Source of the DNA: Nonomuraea rubra
GTDB taxonomy: Bacteria; Actinomycetota; Actinomycetes; Streptosporangiales; Streptosporangiaceae
Assembly (NCBI RefSeq): GCF_014207985.1
Contig: NZ_JACHMI010000001.1
Coordinates: 10,833,001-10,897,000, forward strand
Direction: 5' to 3'
DNA length: 64,000 bases
In this document: positions 32,567-40,745 of the stretch, piece after piece
How the letters are laid out: every line of letters starts with the position of its first letter
Numbering within the stretch: the first letter of the stretch is position 1
Program-made: the position numbers and the translations under genes
Notes under the pieces: generated by a model
Told to the model about the DNA's origin: nothing
Seen by the model: the letters and a program-made list of their open reading frames with translations, nothing else
Databases searched by the model: none

Positions 32567-33463
32567 ATGGGCGAGGAAAAGGCGTTCGAGGTCGGCCCTG
32601 CCAAGATCGAGGTGACGTACGAACGGCTCGGCGACCCGCAGGCGCCGCCCGTGCTGCTGGTGATGGGCGCAGGCGCGCAGCTCATCCACTGGCCCGAGGG
32701 GTTCTGCGCGGAGCTGGTGGCGCGCGGCTGCCAGGTGATCAGGTTCGACAACCGCGACGCCGGCCTGTCGACGCACTTCCACGACGCGCCGGAGCCCGAC
32801 CTGCCGGCGGCGCTGGCCGGTGACCCGTCCTCGGCCTCCTACACCCTGTCCGACATGGCGGCCGACACCGTCGGCCTGCTCGACGCGCTCGGGCTGGACA
32901 GCGCGCATCTCGTCGGCGCCTCGCTGGGCGGGATGATCGCCCAGACGGTCGCGATCGAGCATCCCGCCCGGATCCGGTCCCTGACCTCGATGATGAGCAC
33001 GACGGGGGCGCCCGGCGTCGGCGGGCCCGACCGCGAGGCGCTGTCCCGGATGACGGGGCCGCCGCCCGCCGCGCGGGAGGACGTGATCGAGCACTGGGTC
33101 AAGGCATTCCTGCTCGTCGGGTCGCCCGGCTACCCGTCCGGCGAGGACGAGCTGCGCGAGCGCGCCACGCGCGCCTACGACCGGGCCTACGACCCCGCCG
33201 GCGTGACGCGGCAGAGCGTCGCCGCCATCGCCTCGGGGGACCGGACGGAGCGGCTCCGTTCCGTACGCGTGCCGGCGCTGGTGATCCACGGGGCCGCCGA
33301 CCTGATGTGCGACGTCAGCGGCGGCAGGGCCACGGCGGAGGCGATCCCGGGGGCCGAGCTGGTCGTGATCGACGGCATGGGGCACCACCTGCCCAGGGCG
33401 TTGTGGCCCGAGCTGGCCGCCCGGATCGCCGGCCTCGTCCACCGCATCGAGGTGGGCTCGTGA
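32567..33463 (+). CDS. Alpha/beta hydrolase
   Basis: 298 aa. PVLLVMGAGAQLIHWPEGFCAEL (oxyanion strand with the MGAGAQ variant), VIRFDNRDAGLST, the elbow HLVGASLGGMIAQTVAIEHP (Ser), ALVIHGAADLMCDV (Asp) and VIDGMGHHLPR (His) form a complete triad. DNRDxGxS is typical of the aclacinomycin methylesterase/RdmC-like group. AGGAG lies upstream; GTG 32564 is an alternative. The stop overlaps the next start (GTGA), so both are co-translated. Confidence 0.88.
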   Translation: MGEEKAFEVGPAKIEVTYERLGDPQAPPVLLVMGAGAQLIHWPEGFCAELVARGCQVIRFDNRDAGLSTHFHDAPEPDLPAALAGDPSSASYTLSDMAADTVGLLDALGLDSAHLVGASLGGMIAQTVAIEHPARIRSLTSMMSTTGAPGVGGPDREALSRMTGPPPAAREDVIEHWVKAFLLVGSPGYPSGEDELRERATRAYDRAYDPAGVTRQSVAAIASGDRTERLRSVRVPALVIHGAADLMCDVSGGRATAEAIPGAELVVIDGMGHHLPRALWPELAARIAGLVHRIEVGS

Positions 33464-34551
33464 GCGGGTTGCAGCGGCGGCTCCAGGAGGCGGCCGACGA
33501 GCTCGTACGCTCCGGGGCCGAGCGCGGGCTGCAGATCGCCGTCTACCGGCACGGCGAGCAGGTCGCCGACGTCGTGGCCGGGACGGCCGACCCGCGCACC
33601 GGGCGGCCGGTGACGTCCGGCACGCCGTTCCACGCCTTCTCGGCGGGCAAGGGCCTGACGGCCGCCCTCGTGCACGTGCTCGCCGAACGCGGCGCGCTCG
33701 GCTACGACACGCCGATCGCCGAGATCTGGCCGGAGTTCGCGGCCCACGGCAAGGGCGCGGCCACGGTGCGCGACGCGCTGACCCACGCGACAGGCGTGCC
33801 GGGGCTGCCGGCCGACGTCACCCCGGAGGACCTGTGCGACTGGGGCCGGATGTGCGCGCTGGTCGCCGGCGCCCGGCCGTGGTGGGAGCCGGGCAGCGGG
33901 ACCGGCTACCACTCCTACACCTTCGGCTACGTCGTCGGCGAGGTCGTACGGCGGGTCACCGGCATGCCCGTCTCCAGGGCGTTCGCGCAGGAGGTGGCGG
34001 GGCCGCTGAAGGTGGCGGATGAGCTGTTCCTCGGCGTGCCCCCGGCCGAGCTGGGCCGGCTCGCCCGGCTCGAGGACGTACCCGGCTACGCCGAGCCGCC
34101 CGACGGCTCGCCCGCCCTGGCGGTGGCGCCGCGCGGGGTGCAGCCGACCGCCGCGTTCGGGAACCGGCCCGACGTGCTGTCCGCGGCGATCCCGGCGGCG
34201 GGCCAGTTCACCGCCCGGGCCGCGGCCCGCATGTACGCCGCCCTGCTCGGCCCGGTCGACGGTGTCCGGCTGATCTCTCCGGAACGGCTGCGCGAGCTGA
34301 GCACCCCGGTCGTGGACGACGTGGACCGGGTGTTCGGCAACCGCGCGGTGCTGTCGAACGGGTACGCCGCCGGCCGCCTGGGCACCGATCCCGGCGACAC
34401 GCCGACCGTGTTCGGCTGGGCGGGCAGCGGCGGCAGCTACGCCTGCGCCGACACCGCCACCGGCGTGACGTTCGCCCTCACGAAGAACCGGCTCGCCCCC
34501 GACTTCACCACCGCCCAGACGATCGGCACCATCATCGCGGAGACCACCTGA
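33460..34551 (+). CDS. Serine beta-lactamase-like hydrolase/esterase (class C fold)
   Basis: 363 aa, no signal peptide, so cytoplasmic. FHAFSAGKGLTAALVHVLAERG carries the SxxK motif (Ser-Ala-Gly-Lys), DALTHATGVPGLP and YHSYTFGYVVGEVVRRVTG match the Tyr motif region (YHS instead of YAN), and FGWAGSGGSYACADTATG replaces KTG with a GSGG pattern usual in EstB-like esterases. It therefore looks more like an esterase or peptidase than a drug-hydrolysing enzyme. It is coupled to the alpha/beta hydrolase before it. Confidence 0.87.
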   Translation: MSGLQRRLQEAADELVRSGAERGLQIAVYRHGEQVADVVAGTADPRTGRPVTSGTPFHAFSAGKGLTAALVHVLAERGALGYDTPIAEIWPEFAAHGKGAATVRDALTHATGVPGLPADVTPEDLCDWGRMCALVAGARPWWEPGSGTGYHSYTFGYVVGEVVRRVTGMPVSRAFAQEVAGPLKVADELFLGVPPAELGRLARLEDVPGYAEPPDGSPALAVAPRGVQPTAAFGNRPDVLSAAIPAAGQFTARAAARMYAALLGPVDGVRLISPERLRELSTPVVDDVDRVFGNRAVLSNGYAAGRLGTDPGDTPTVFGWAGSGGSYACADTATGVTFALTKNRLAPDFTTAQTIGTIIAETT

Positions 34552-34643
34552 GCCGGGCGCATGCCACCCGAGGCCGCAGACCACCTGAGCCGGGCGCATG
34601 CCACCCGAGGCCGCAGGCCCGCCTGAGCCGGGCGCGCGCCGCC
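34541..34643. repeat. 37-bp perfect tandem duplication plus degenerate third copy across a stop codon
   Basis: 34541-34577 and 34578-34614 are identical over 37 bases (start AGACCACCTGAGCC). A partial, diverged third copy follows to about 34643. The first copy holds the final codons and TGA of the beta-lactamase-like gene. The rest of 34644-34725 shows no feature. Confidence 0.92.
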
Positions 34644-34725
34644 TGGGTCGGCAGCAGCGGGCGGGTGCCCGTTCAGGAGAGCCCGGACGGCTGCCGCTCC
34701 AGGAGCGGAGAGCTGCTTGCCCGGC

Positions 34726-35277
34726 TCACCCCCTCACCGGGCGCAGGGCCGCGCCCCAGGCGTTGAGCTGGTCGAGGACGTTGGTGAGCCGCTCCTCGTG
34801 GTAGCTCGCCGGGTTGAAGCCGCCGGCGAAGTCGGCGCTGAGCGACAGGCCGACCTGGCTCGACACGGTGGCCACGCCGAGCAGGCCGAGGACGTCCCGC
34901 AGGTGCGAGATCGCCCGGGGCGCCCCGTCCACTCCGTAGCCGACGAACCCGGCCGCCTTGTCCTTCCACTCCAGGTAGAGGAAGTCCAGGGCGTTCTTGA
35001 GCGCGCCTGTGAAGGAGTTGTTGTACTCGGGGGTCACGATCACGAACGCGTCCATCGCCGAGATCTTGGACGACCAGCGCTTGGTGTGCTCGTGCTGGTA
35101 GATGCCCGTGGCGGGGTGCTCGGGCTCGTCGATGTTGCCCAGGTCGTAGTCCTTCAGGTCGATGATCTCGTACTCGGCGTCGCCCCGCTTGGCCGCCAGA
35201 TCGCGGACCCAGTTCGCCACCACGTCGCCCACGCGCCCGGGACGGGTGCTGCCCAGGATGATGCCAACCTTCAGCAT
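34726..35277 (-). CDS. NADPH-dependent FMN reductase-like flavoprotein
   Basis: 183 aa flavodoxin-like fold. KVGIILGSTRPGRVGDVVANWV is the FMN phosphate loop, and AFVIVTPEYNNSFTGALKNALDFLYLEWKDKAAGFVGYG is the conserved PEYN..GALKNALD block of the FMN_red family. It reduces FMN or quinone-like acceptors with NADPH. ATG 35277 is chosen over an upstream in-frame start because AAGGGAAG precedes it. It is divergent from an AraC regulator, which may control it. Confidence 0.9.
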   Translation of the reverse strand: MLKVGIILGSTRPGRVGDVVANWVRDLAAKRGDAEYEIIDLKDYDLGNIDEPEHPATGIYQHEHTKRWSSKISAMDAFVIVTPEYNNSFTGALKNALDFLYLEWKDKAAGFVGYGVDGAPRAISHLRDVLGLLGVATVSSQVGLSLSADFAGGFNPASYHEERLTNVLDQLNAWGAALRPVRG

Positions 35278-35398
35278 GTCGGTGCTTCCCTTCAGGGGTT
35301 CGGTTACCTGAAACACCGTAGGAGGGGAGGCGGAGATACTGAATGCGCTGCTGTACCCGATTTATACGTCATCGTCTCAGGGGTTAGACTCGACACTC

Positions 35399-36316
35399 AT
35401 GGATGTGTTGAGCGACGTGGTCGCGTTCATGCGGACGGGCCGGCCGGCCTCCACCCGCATCTCGTGGCGCGCCCCGTGGGGGCGGTCGTTCCCCGCGCTG
35501 CCCGGGTCCGCGGGCTTCCACGTGGTGCTGCGCGGGGCCTGCTGGCTCATGCCCGCCGACGGCGAGCCCGTCCGGCTGAACGTGGGCGACGTGGTGTTCC
35601 TGCCGCACGGCGACGCGTTCGGGCTGGCAGACGATCCCGCGCGGCCGCTGGTCGAGGCGGACTGCGCGCCGCACGACGAGCTGTTCCGCTCGGCCGGCTT
35701 CGACGGCACCGGGGCCGAGACGGTCATCCTGTCCTGCGGTTACCGTACCGACCCCGACCGGGTCCACCCCATCCTGGGCTCGCTGCCCGCCGTGATCCAC
35801 CTGCCGGCGACGCTCGGCTGCGACCCGGAGCTGAGGGCCGCGGTCGAGCTGCTGGCCGGCGAGATCGACAACCCGCGCCTCGGTGCGGACACCGTCGTGT
35901 CGTCCCTGCTCGACGCGTTGCAGCTGTACATCCTGCGGGCCTGGTTCGACAAGGCCGACGAGCCCTGCACGCTGTCCGGCTGGGCGGGCGCGCTGGCCGA
36001 CCCCGCCATCGGCCGCGCGCTCAACGCCATCCACAGCGAACCGGGCCGCCGCTGGACGGTCGAGTCGCTGGGCGCCCACGCGGGCCTGTCGCGGGCCGGC
36101 TTCGCGCGCCGCTTCACGGCGCTGGTCGGGCAGTCGCCGCTGGCGTACCTGACCTGGTGGCGGCTGGCGAGCGCGGCCCGCATCCTGCGCGAGTCCGACG
36201 CGCCGGTGTCGGAGGTGGCCGAGCGGGTGGGGTACACCTCGGAGTTCGCCTTCGGCAACGCCTTCAAGCGGGAGTACGGCGTGGCGCCCGGCCGGTACCG
36301 CCGCTGCGCCGCCTAG
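35399..36316 (+). CDS. AraC-family transcriptional regulator with cupin sensor
   Basis: 305 aa. The N-terminal cupin (cupin_6-type: PGSAGFHVVLRGACWLMPADGEPVRLNVGDVVFLPHGDAF) is followed by the AraC DNA-binding domain: IHSEPGRRWTVESLGAHAGLSRAGFARRFTALVGQSPLAYLTWWRLASAARIL and VAERVGYTSEFAFGNAFKREYG. TAGACT at 35385-35390 lies eight bases before the ATG, so it is probably leaderless. Such regulators commonly sit divergent from the reductase they control, here the FMN reductase. Confidence 0.92.
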   Translation: MDVLSDVVAFMRTGRPASTRISWRAPWGRSFPALPGSAGFHVVLRGACWLMPADGEPVRLNVGDVVFLPHGDAFGLADDPARPLVEADCAPHDELFRSAGFDGTGAETVILSCGYRTDPDRVHPILGSLPAVIHLPATLGCDPELRAAVELLAGEIDNPRLGADTVVSSLLDALQLYILRAWFDKADEPCTLSGWAGALADPAIGRALNAIHSEPGRRWTVESLGAHAGLSRAGFARRFTALVGQSPLAYLTWWRLASAARILRESDAPVSEVAERVGYTSEFAFGNAFKREYGVAPGRYRRCAA

Positions 36317-37461
36317 GTCCCGTTGGTGACGCGGCGCAGGACGTACTCGACCGGGCCGTACCGGTGCGTACGCAACCACCAGGCGCTCAACCCCAGCAGC
36401 ACCGTGTAGATCACCGCGGCCACCCCCATCACGGCGAGCGGCGACAGCCTGCCCGCCAGCGCCAGGCCGTAGCCGGTGAAGACCAGGCAGCAGAGCACCG
36501 ACTGGCCGAGGTAGTTGGAGGCCGCCGCCCGTCCCGCCGGGGCCAGCGCGCGCCCGGCCGCGGGGAAGCGGCGGGTCACGCGCAGCAGCGTCACCACGTA
36601 CGCGGCGGCCAGCGGCACCGAGGTGACCGTGGTCGCCGCCGTACCGACCAGCTCCCACGCGCCGGGCCGGCCGGCCGTCACCGCGAGCAGCACCCCGCCC
36701 GGCAGCCCGAGCCCGAACCCGATCCACTGGATCCGCGTCGCCAGGTGCCACCACCGCCCGGTCTCCTCCAGCACCCTGGTCCTGCCCGCCGCCAGCCCGA
36801 ACAGGAACATGGCCAGCGCCATCGGCCCCTGGAAGGCCCAGACCATCGCGGCGAGCGGCGGGTAGAGCTCCAGTTGCAGGGTGAGGACGTCGAGCGGGCT
36901 GCCCGTGGCCAGGGCCATCGTGCGGGCCGCGGCCGCCGCGTCGGCCGGAGGGGCCTGGCCGGCCGCCGGGTCGAGCGTGGACAGCGCCGCCAGCCCCGCC
37001 CACAGCAGGGCCAGCACGCCCACGATGACCGAACCGGTCACCACGGCGGTCCTCGGCCGCATGCCGCGCATCGCGAGCAGGAGCAGGCCGAGCACGGCGT
37101 ACAGGGTGAGGATGTCCCCGATCCACAGCAGGATCCCGTGCGCGACGCCGATCACGAACAGCCCCAGGCACCGGCGCAGCGTCCTGGCCCGCACGCTCGC
37201 GCCCGCCCGCTCCGCCGAGCGCAGCTGCAGCGTGAACGAGTAGCCGAACAGGAACGAGAAGATGATGTAGAACTTGGTCAGCACGAGCGCGGTGATGACC
37301 GAGGCCACCGGGCCGTCGGGGATGGGCATGGTGCCGTTGACGGCGTAGCCGGGGTCGGCGAAGTAGCCGATGTTGGCCACCAGGATGCCCGCGAGCGCGA
37401 ACCCGCGCACCACGTCGACCTCGTGGACCCGGCTGGCGGGTGGCGTGCGCACTTCTGTCAT
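36313..37461 (-). CDS. DUF418-family polytopic membrane protein (YeiB-like)
   Basis: 382 aa with about ten hydrophobic segments. RVHEVDVVRGFALAGILVANIGYF is the typical DUF418 opening. FYIIFSFLFGYSFTLQ, RCLGLFVIGVAHGILLWIGDILTLYAVLGLLLL and the C-terminal ASNYLGQSVLCCLVFTGYGLAL and GPVEYVLRRVT complete the family signature. Distantly related to acyltransferase-3-type membrane enzymes; the function is unknown. ATG 37461 is preferred over in-frame starts upstream because the family motif begins right after it. Its stop overlaps that of the convergent AraC gene. Confidence 0.88.
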   Translation of the reverse strand: MTEVRTPPASRVHEVDVVRGFALAGILVANIGYFADPGYAVNGTMPIPDGPVASVITALVLTKFYIIFSFLFGYSFTLQLRSAERAGASVRARTLRRCLGLFVIGVAHGILLWIGDILTLYAVLGLLLLAMRGMRPRTAVVTGSVIVGVLALLWAGLAALSTLDPAAGQAPPADAAAAARTMALATGSPLDVLTLQLELYPPLAAMVWAFQGPMALAMFLFGLAAGRTRVLEETGRWWHLATRIQWIGFGLGLPGGVLLAVTAGRPGAWELVGTAATTVTSVPLAAAYVVTLLRVTRRFPAAGRALAPAGRAAASNYLGQSVLCCLVFTGYGLALAGRLSPLAVMGVAAVIYTVLLGLSAWWLRTHRYGPVEYVLRRVTNGT

Positions 37462-37554
37462 GAGGCCGAAGCTACGGACGGCTCGTCTGCCCGGGCATCC
37501 GACCTTGGTCTGGCTCCCGGCGACCAAGGGATCGCGGGCGCCGTCCGATGTGGC

Positions 37555-37606
37555 AATTGGTGGGGTAATTGGGGCGGAAGGTAGGGAGCTGCACCACAAT
37601 GGGGGC
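37555..37606 (+). promoter_or_regulatory. Promoter/upstream element shared with the paralogous gene at 15731
   Basis: AATTGGTGGGGTAATTGGGGC starts at 37555; CACAAT at 37595-37600 lies six bases before ATG 37607. Both blocks and their spacing match the region before the paralogue, while the sequence between them differs. Confidence 0.6.
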
Positions 37607-38596
37607 ATGGCATACCCTCCGCAGCCTCCGCAACCCCACCCCCAGCAGCCTGGACCGTGGGGCGCCGGACAGGGACAGGGCCCTGGCCCGGGCCCGGCTA
37701 TGCCACCGCCATACGCGAACCAGCCCCCGCACGGGAACCAGCCCCCGTACGGAAGCCAGCCGCCGTATGGGAACCAGCCCTCGTACGGAAATCAGCCGCC
37801 GCACGGCAACCAACCGCCGCACGGGAACCAGCCCCCGTACGGCCCGCCGGGTTATCCGCCCAGGCCCCCGGCCAAGAGCAACACAGCGCTGATCGTCGGC
37901 CTGGTGACGGGCCTCGCCGTGCTCCTCCTGGGCGGCGGCGGCTGGGCCGCGTACGCGTACCTGAGCTCCCCGGGCCCGGCCCCCAAGATCGCCATGCCCA
38001 GCGGCACCCCCACCACCACGGAGCCCGCCCCGTCGGCCACCCCGGACACGTCGGACGAACCCTCGCCCGCCCCCTCCGACACCCCCGACGACACCCCGGC
38101 GACCTCCAGCCAGGCCGAGCCCGGCTCGCCGATCACCCACCAGGAGTTCAACGACTGGAACTTCGCCCTGGGCGGCATCAAGTTCAAGGCCGACAAGGTC
38201 GGCGGCTGGAACTACAGCTCGTGCGCCCCGGTCGACGGCGAGGGCGTGCTGGCCAAGAACAAGTGCGAGCGAGCCGTGCAGCTCGCCTACTCCGCCTACA
38301 GCGGCCACCTCAAGGCCGTCCAGGTCATGATGTCCTTCCCCACCGACCGGGCCGCCAAGACCACGGCCGACCGGCTGGCGAAGCTGTCGTCGAACGCCGT
38401 CAAATGGCGCCAGGACAAGGCGCTCGCCCGCTACACCTACGGCAAGATCCTCTCGGGAGCGTCCAAGAACTACGTGGTCGTCACCATCGTCACCGCCGAC
38501 AAGTCGGCCGGCGCCAAGGCCCCGAACTTCCACGCCTACCTGCAGACCGACCACACCAGCTACTTCGAGCTGCGTGACCAGACCATCACGAGCTGA
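37607..38596 (+). CDS. Pro/Asn/Gln-rich membrane-anchored protein, paralogue B
   Basis: 329 aa, same architecture as the protein at 15731. A cytoplasmic repeat region covers about 1-83 (units like YGNQPPHGNQPP), then one transmembrane helix (TALIVGLVTGLAVLLLGGGGW), a Pro/Thr/Ser/Asp stalk, and a globular domain with the conserved Cys pair (YSSCAP...KNKCERA). Its strands align with paralogue A: FNDWNFALGGIKFKADKVGGW, AVQLAYSAYSGHLKAVQVM, NYVVVTIVTADKS, FHAYLQTDHTSYF. The conserved outer domain and variable repeat tail suggest the extracellular part is the functional unit. No catalytic motif is seen. Confidence 0.78.
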   Translation: MAYPPQPPQPHPQQPGPWGAGQGQGPGPGPAMPPPYANQPPHGNQPPYGSQPPYGNQPSYGNQPPHGNQPPHGNQPPYGPPGYPPRPPAKSNTALIVGLVTGLAVLLLGGGGWAAYAYLSSPGPAPKIAMPSGTPTTTEPAPSATPDTSDEPSPAPSDTPDDTPATSSQAEPGSPITHQEFNDWNFALGGIKFKADKVGGWNYSSCAPVDGEGVLAKNKCERAVQLAYSAYSGHLKAVQVMMSFPTDRAAKTTADRLAKLSSNAVKWRQDKALARYTYGKILSGASKNYVVVTIVTADKSAGAKAPNFHAYLQTDHTSYFELRDQTITS

Positions 38597-38651
38597 ACCC
38601 GTCCAGGGGGCGCGGACCGCCCGGTGACCTGGCGCCGATACCGTCGGCATC

Positions 38652-38705
38652 ATGTTCGACTCGCATCACGACAGCATCGAGACCGGCTCAGCGGGGCACC
38701 CATGA
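38652..38705 (+). CDS. 17-residue leader peptide ORF coupled to otnK
   Basis: ATG 38652 encodes MFDSHHDSIETGSAGHP and stops at TGA 38703-38705, overlapping the otnK ATG by four bases (ATGA). TACCGT at 38639-38644 lies seven bases before the ATG, so the transcript could begin with this ORF. otnK itself has no strong ribosome site, so its translation may depend on ribosomes finishing this peptide. Being so short, it could be a chance ORF; the exact overlap and the leaderless promoter argue otherwise. Confidence 0.45.
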   Translation: MFDSHHDSIETGSAGHP

Positions 38706-39934
38706 TCGGCGCCATCGCGGACGACGTCACCGGCGCGACGGACGTGGCCGTGGCGCTGCGCCGCCGGGGCATCCGCACCCTGCTGTACTTCGGGCTCCCT
38801 CCCCAGGGCGCCGAGGCCCCCGAGCACGACGCCGTCGTGATCGCGCTCAAGACCCGCACGATCCACAAGGCCGACGCGGTGGCCCGCTCCCTGCGCGCGC
38901 TGCGCTGGCTGCGCGCGCACGGCGCCGCCGAGCAGGTCTACTTCAAGTACTGCTCCACCTTCGACTCCACCCCCGACGGCAACATCGGCCCGGTGCTGGA
39001 CGCGCTGGCCGACGCCATGGACGCGCCCATCGTCCCCATGACGCCGAGCTCGCCCGAGCACGGCCGCACCCAGTACAACGGCTACCTCTTCGTCGGGGAC
39101 GTGCTGCTCGGCGAGTCCCACATGAGCCACCACCCGCTCACCCCGATGACCGACTCGTACCTGCCGCGCCTGCTGGAGGCGCAGAGCGCGTACCGGTCCG
39201 GGGTCGTGACGCTGCCTCACGTACGCGGGCAGGGGGTGCAGCGGCGGCTGGCCGAGCTGCGCGAGCAGGGGGTGCGGTACGCGTTCGTGGACGCGCTGGA
39301 GGACGACGACCTGATGACGGCCGGCCGCGCGCTGGCCCGCGCGCCGCTGGTGGCGGGGGCGGCGGGGCTCGCGGGCGGGCTCGCGGCGGCCCGTGCGGGT
39401 GCCGGGCACGGCGAGGCGCCGGCGCCCGAGCCGTCCGGGCCGGCCGCCGTGCTGGCGGGCAGTTGCTCGGCCCGTACGCTCCAGCAGGTGCAGGCCATGA
39501 TCGAGGCGGGCCGGCCGGCCTACCGGCTGGACGCGCTGGCCGACCAGAACGCCGACTCGCTCGCCAGGGCTGCTCTGGCCTGGTACGACACCCTGCGCCA
39601 GGACACCGGCGCCCCCTTGATCTACTCGTCGCTGGAGCCGGCGAAGCTGCGCCGCGTGCAGGAGGCCCTGGGGGCCGAGCGGTCGGCCTCGATCCTGGAG
39701 GCGGCCATCGGCCGCATCGCCAGGGGGCTGGTCGAGCGGGGCGTCACCCGGCTGATCACTGCGGGCGGGGAGACGTCCGGCGCGGTCGTGAGCGCGCTCG
39801 GGGTGCCCGGCGGCGTGATCGGGGCCGAGGCGACGCGCGGCGTCCCCTGGATCTTCACCCCCTCCGGGCCCGCCCTGCTGCTGAAGTCCGGCAACTTCGG
39901 CGACCCCAGGCTGCTGCTGGAGGCCTCCCGGTGA
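38702..39934 (+). CDS. otnK: Four-carbon acid sugar kinase (3-oxo-tetronate kinase family)
   Basis: 410 aa. MIGAIADDVTGATDVAVALRRRGI is the conserved N-terminus of the DUF1537/OtnK kinases; YFKYCSTFDSTPDGNIGPVLDAL and the C-terminal ITAGGETSGAVVSALGV, IGAEATRGVPWIF and LKSGNFGDPRLL follow. The family phosphorylates 3-oxo-tetronates formed by oxidation of threonate or erythronate. The partner aldolase-like decarboxylase is encoded just downstream, which supports the assignment. The dehydrogenase and isomerase that normally complete the pathway are not in the window. ATG 38702 overlaps the stop of a 17-codon ORF. Confidence 0.88.
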   Translation: MIGAIADDVTGATDVAVALRRRGIRTLLYFGLPPQGAEAPEHDAVVIALKTRTIHKADAVARSLRALRWLRAHGAAEQVYFKYCSTFDSTPDGNIGPVLDALADAMDAPIVPMTPSSPEHGRTQYNGYLFVGDVLLGESHMSHHPLTPMTDSYLPRLLEAQSAYRSGVVTLPHVRGQGVQRRLAELREQGVRYAFVDALEDDDLMTAGRALARAPLVAGAAGLAGGLAAARAGAGHGEAPAPEPSGPAAVLAGSCSARTLQQVQAMIEAGRPAYRLDALADQNADSLARAALAWYDTLRQDTGAPLIYSSLEPAKLRRVQEALGAERSASILEAAIGRIARGLVERGVTRLITAGGETSGAVVSALGVPGGVIGAEATRGVPWIFTPSGPALLLKSGNFGDPRLLLEASR

Positions 39935-40086
39935 ACGCGCACCTCACAACGGAGGCCCCGATCAGCCCGCACCCCACAACGGAGGCCCCGATCAGCCCGC
40001 ACCCCACAACGGAGGCCCCGATCAGCCCGCACCTCCCAACGGAGGCCCCGATGAGTCCGCACCTCTCGATGGAGGTCTTTCGATGA
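39931..40086 (+). CDS. 51-residue repeat peptide ORF between otnK and otnC
   Basis: GTG 39931 overlaps the otnK stop (GTGA) and the ORF ends at TGA 40084-40086, overlapping the otnC ATG (ATGA). Between them lie four decapeptide repeats of the form TTEAPISPHP, then SMEVFR. The repeats are 30 bp at DNA level, each holding CGGAGG-like Shine-Dalgarno sequence. Either this is a coupled small repeat protein, or the repeats are multiplied ribosome sites that happen to stay open. The period of exactly 30 bases keeps the frame. Codon usage matches the region. Confidence 0.45.
   Translation: MNAHLTTEAPISPHPTTEAPISPHPTTEAPISPHLPTEAPMSPHLSMEVFR
39942..40068. repeat. 30-bp tandem repeat, about four units, otnK-otnC junction
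   Basis: Units CACAACGGAGGCCCCGATCA plus ten more bases recur with 30-base periodicity, with single changes in the last copies. Each unit contains an ACGGAGG ribosome-site-like core. The final GGAGG (40071-40075), seven bases before ATG 40083, is the working otnC site. Confidence 0.92.
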
Positions 40087-40733
40087 GCGTGGAATCCGGA
40101 ACGGGCGCGATGCGGGCGGAGCGCGAGGCGATCGTCGCCGCCGCACGGTCGCTGTTCCAGCGCGGCCTCACCCACGGCAGCACCGGCAACCTGTCCGTCC
40201 GGGCCGGCGAGCACGTCCTCGTCACCCCCACCGGTTCGAGCCTGGGGACGGTCGAGGCGGACGAGCTGTCGCTGATCGACCTCACCGGCGCCCACGTCGG
40301 CGGCCCGAAGCCGTCGAAGGAGGCGTTCCTGCACGCGGCCCTGCTGCGCGCCAGGCCCCGCGCCACCGCCGTCGTGCACACCCACTCCACCCACGCCGCC
40401 GCCGTGTCCTGCATGGACGGCCTCGACCCGGACGACGCGCTGCCCCCGCTGACCGCGTACTTCGCGATGCGCGTCGGCCGGCTCCCGCTGCTGCCCTACT
40501 ACGCCCCGGGCGACCGGGCGCTGGGGCCGGCCGCGGAGGAGAAGGCCCGCACGCACCCGGCGCTGCTGCTCAGCAACCACGGCCCGATCGTCGCCGGGGC
40601 GAGCCTCGGCGCGGCGCTGGACGCCGTCGAGGAGCTGGAGGAGACGGCCAAGCTCTTCCTCCTCCTGCGCGGCCTGCCCACCCGTCCGCTCACCGCCGAA
40701 CAACGCCGGGCTCTCGCCGATCCCCTTAATTGA
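40083..40733 (+). CDS. otnC: Class II aldolase/adducin-family decarboxylase (3-oxo-tetronate 4-phosphate decarboxylase type)
   Basis: 216 aa. GLTHGSTGNLSVR is the substrate-phosphate loop, VVHTHSTHAAAVSC carries metal-binding His residues, and LLSNHGPIVAGASLGAALDAVEELEETAKL the third His region. Class II aldolases next to an OtnK kinase act as OtnC, turning 3-oxo-tetronate 4-phosphate into dihydroxyacetone phosphate plus CO2. The assignment rests on family and context. The strong Shine-Dalgarno GGAGG is seven bases upstream. Confidence 0.88.
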   Translation: MSVESGTGAMRAEREAIVAAARSLFQRGLTHGSTGNLSVRAGEHVLVTPTGSSLGTVEADELSLIDLTGAHVGGPKPSKEAFLHAALLRARPRATAVVHTHSTHAAAVSCMDGLDPDDALPPLTAYFAMRVGRLPLLPYYAPGDRALGPAAEEKARTHPALLLSNHGPIVAGASLGAALDAVEELEETAKLFLLLRGLPTRPLTAEQRRALADPLN

Positions 40734-40745
40734 TCGTTACGCTGG

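Noticed and set aside
33460..34551. Antibiotic-resistance beta-lactamase
   Set aside because: There is no signal peptide, YAN is replaced by YHS and KTG by GSGG, which points to an esterase or peptidase.
39931..40086. CRISPR-like array
   Set aside because: The repeats are directly contiguous, with no unique spacers, and sit in a coding junction.
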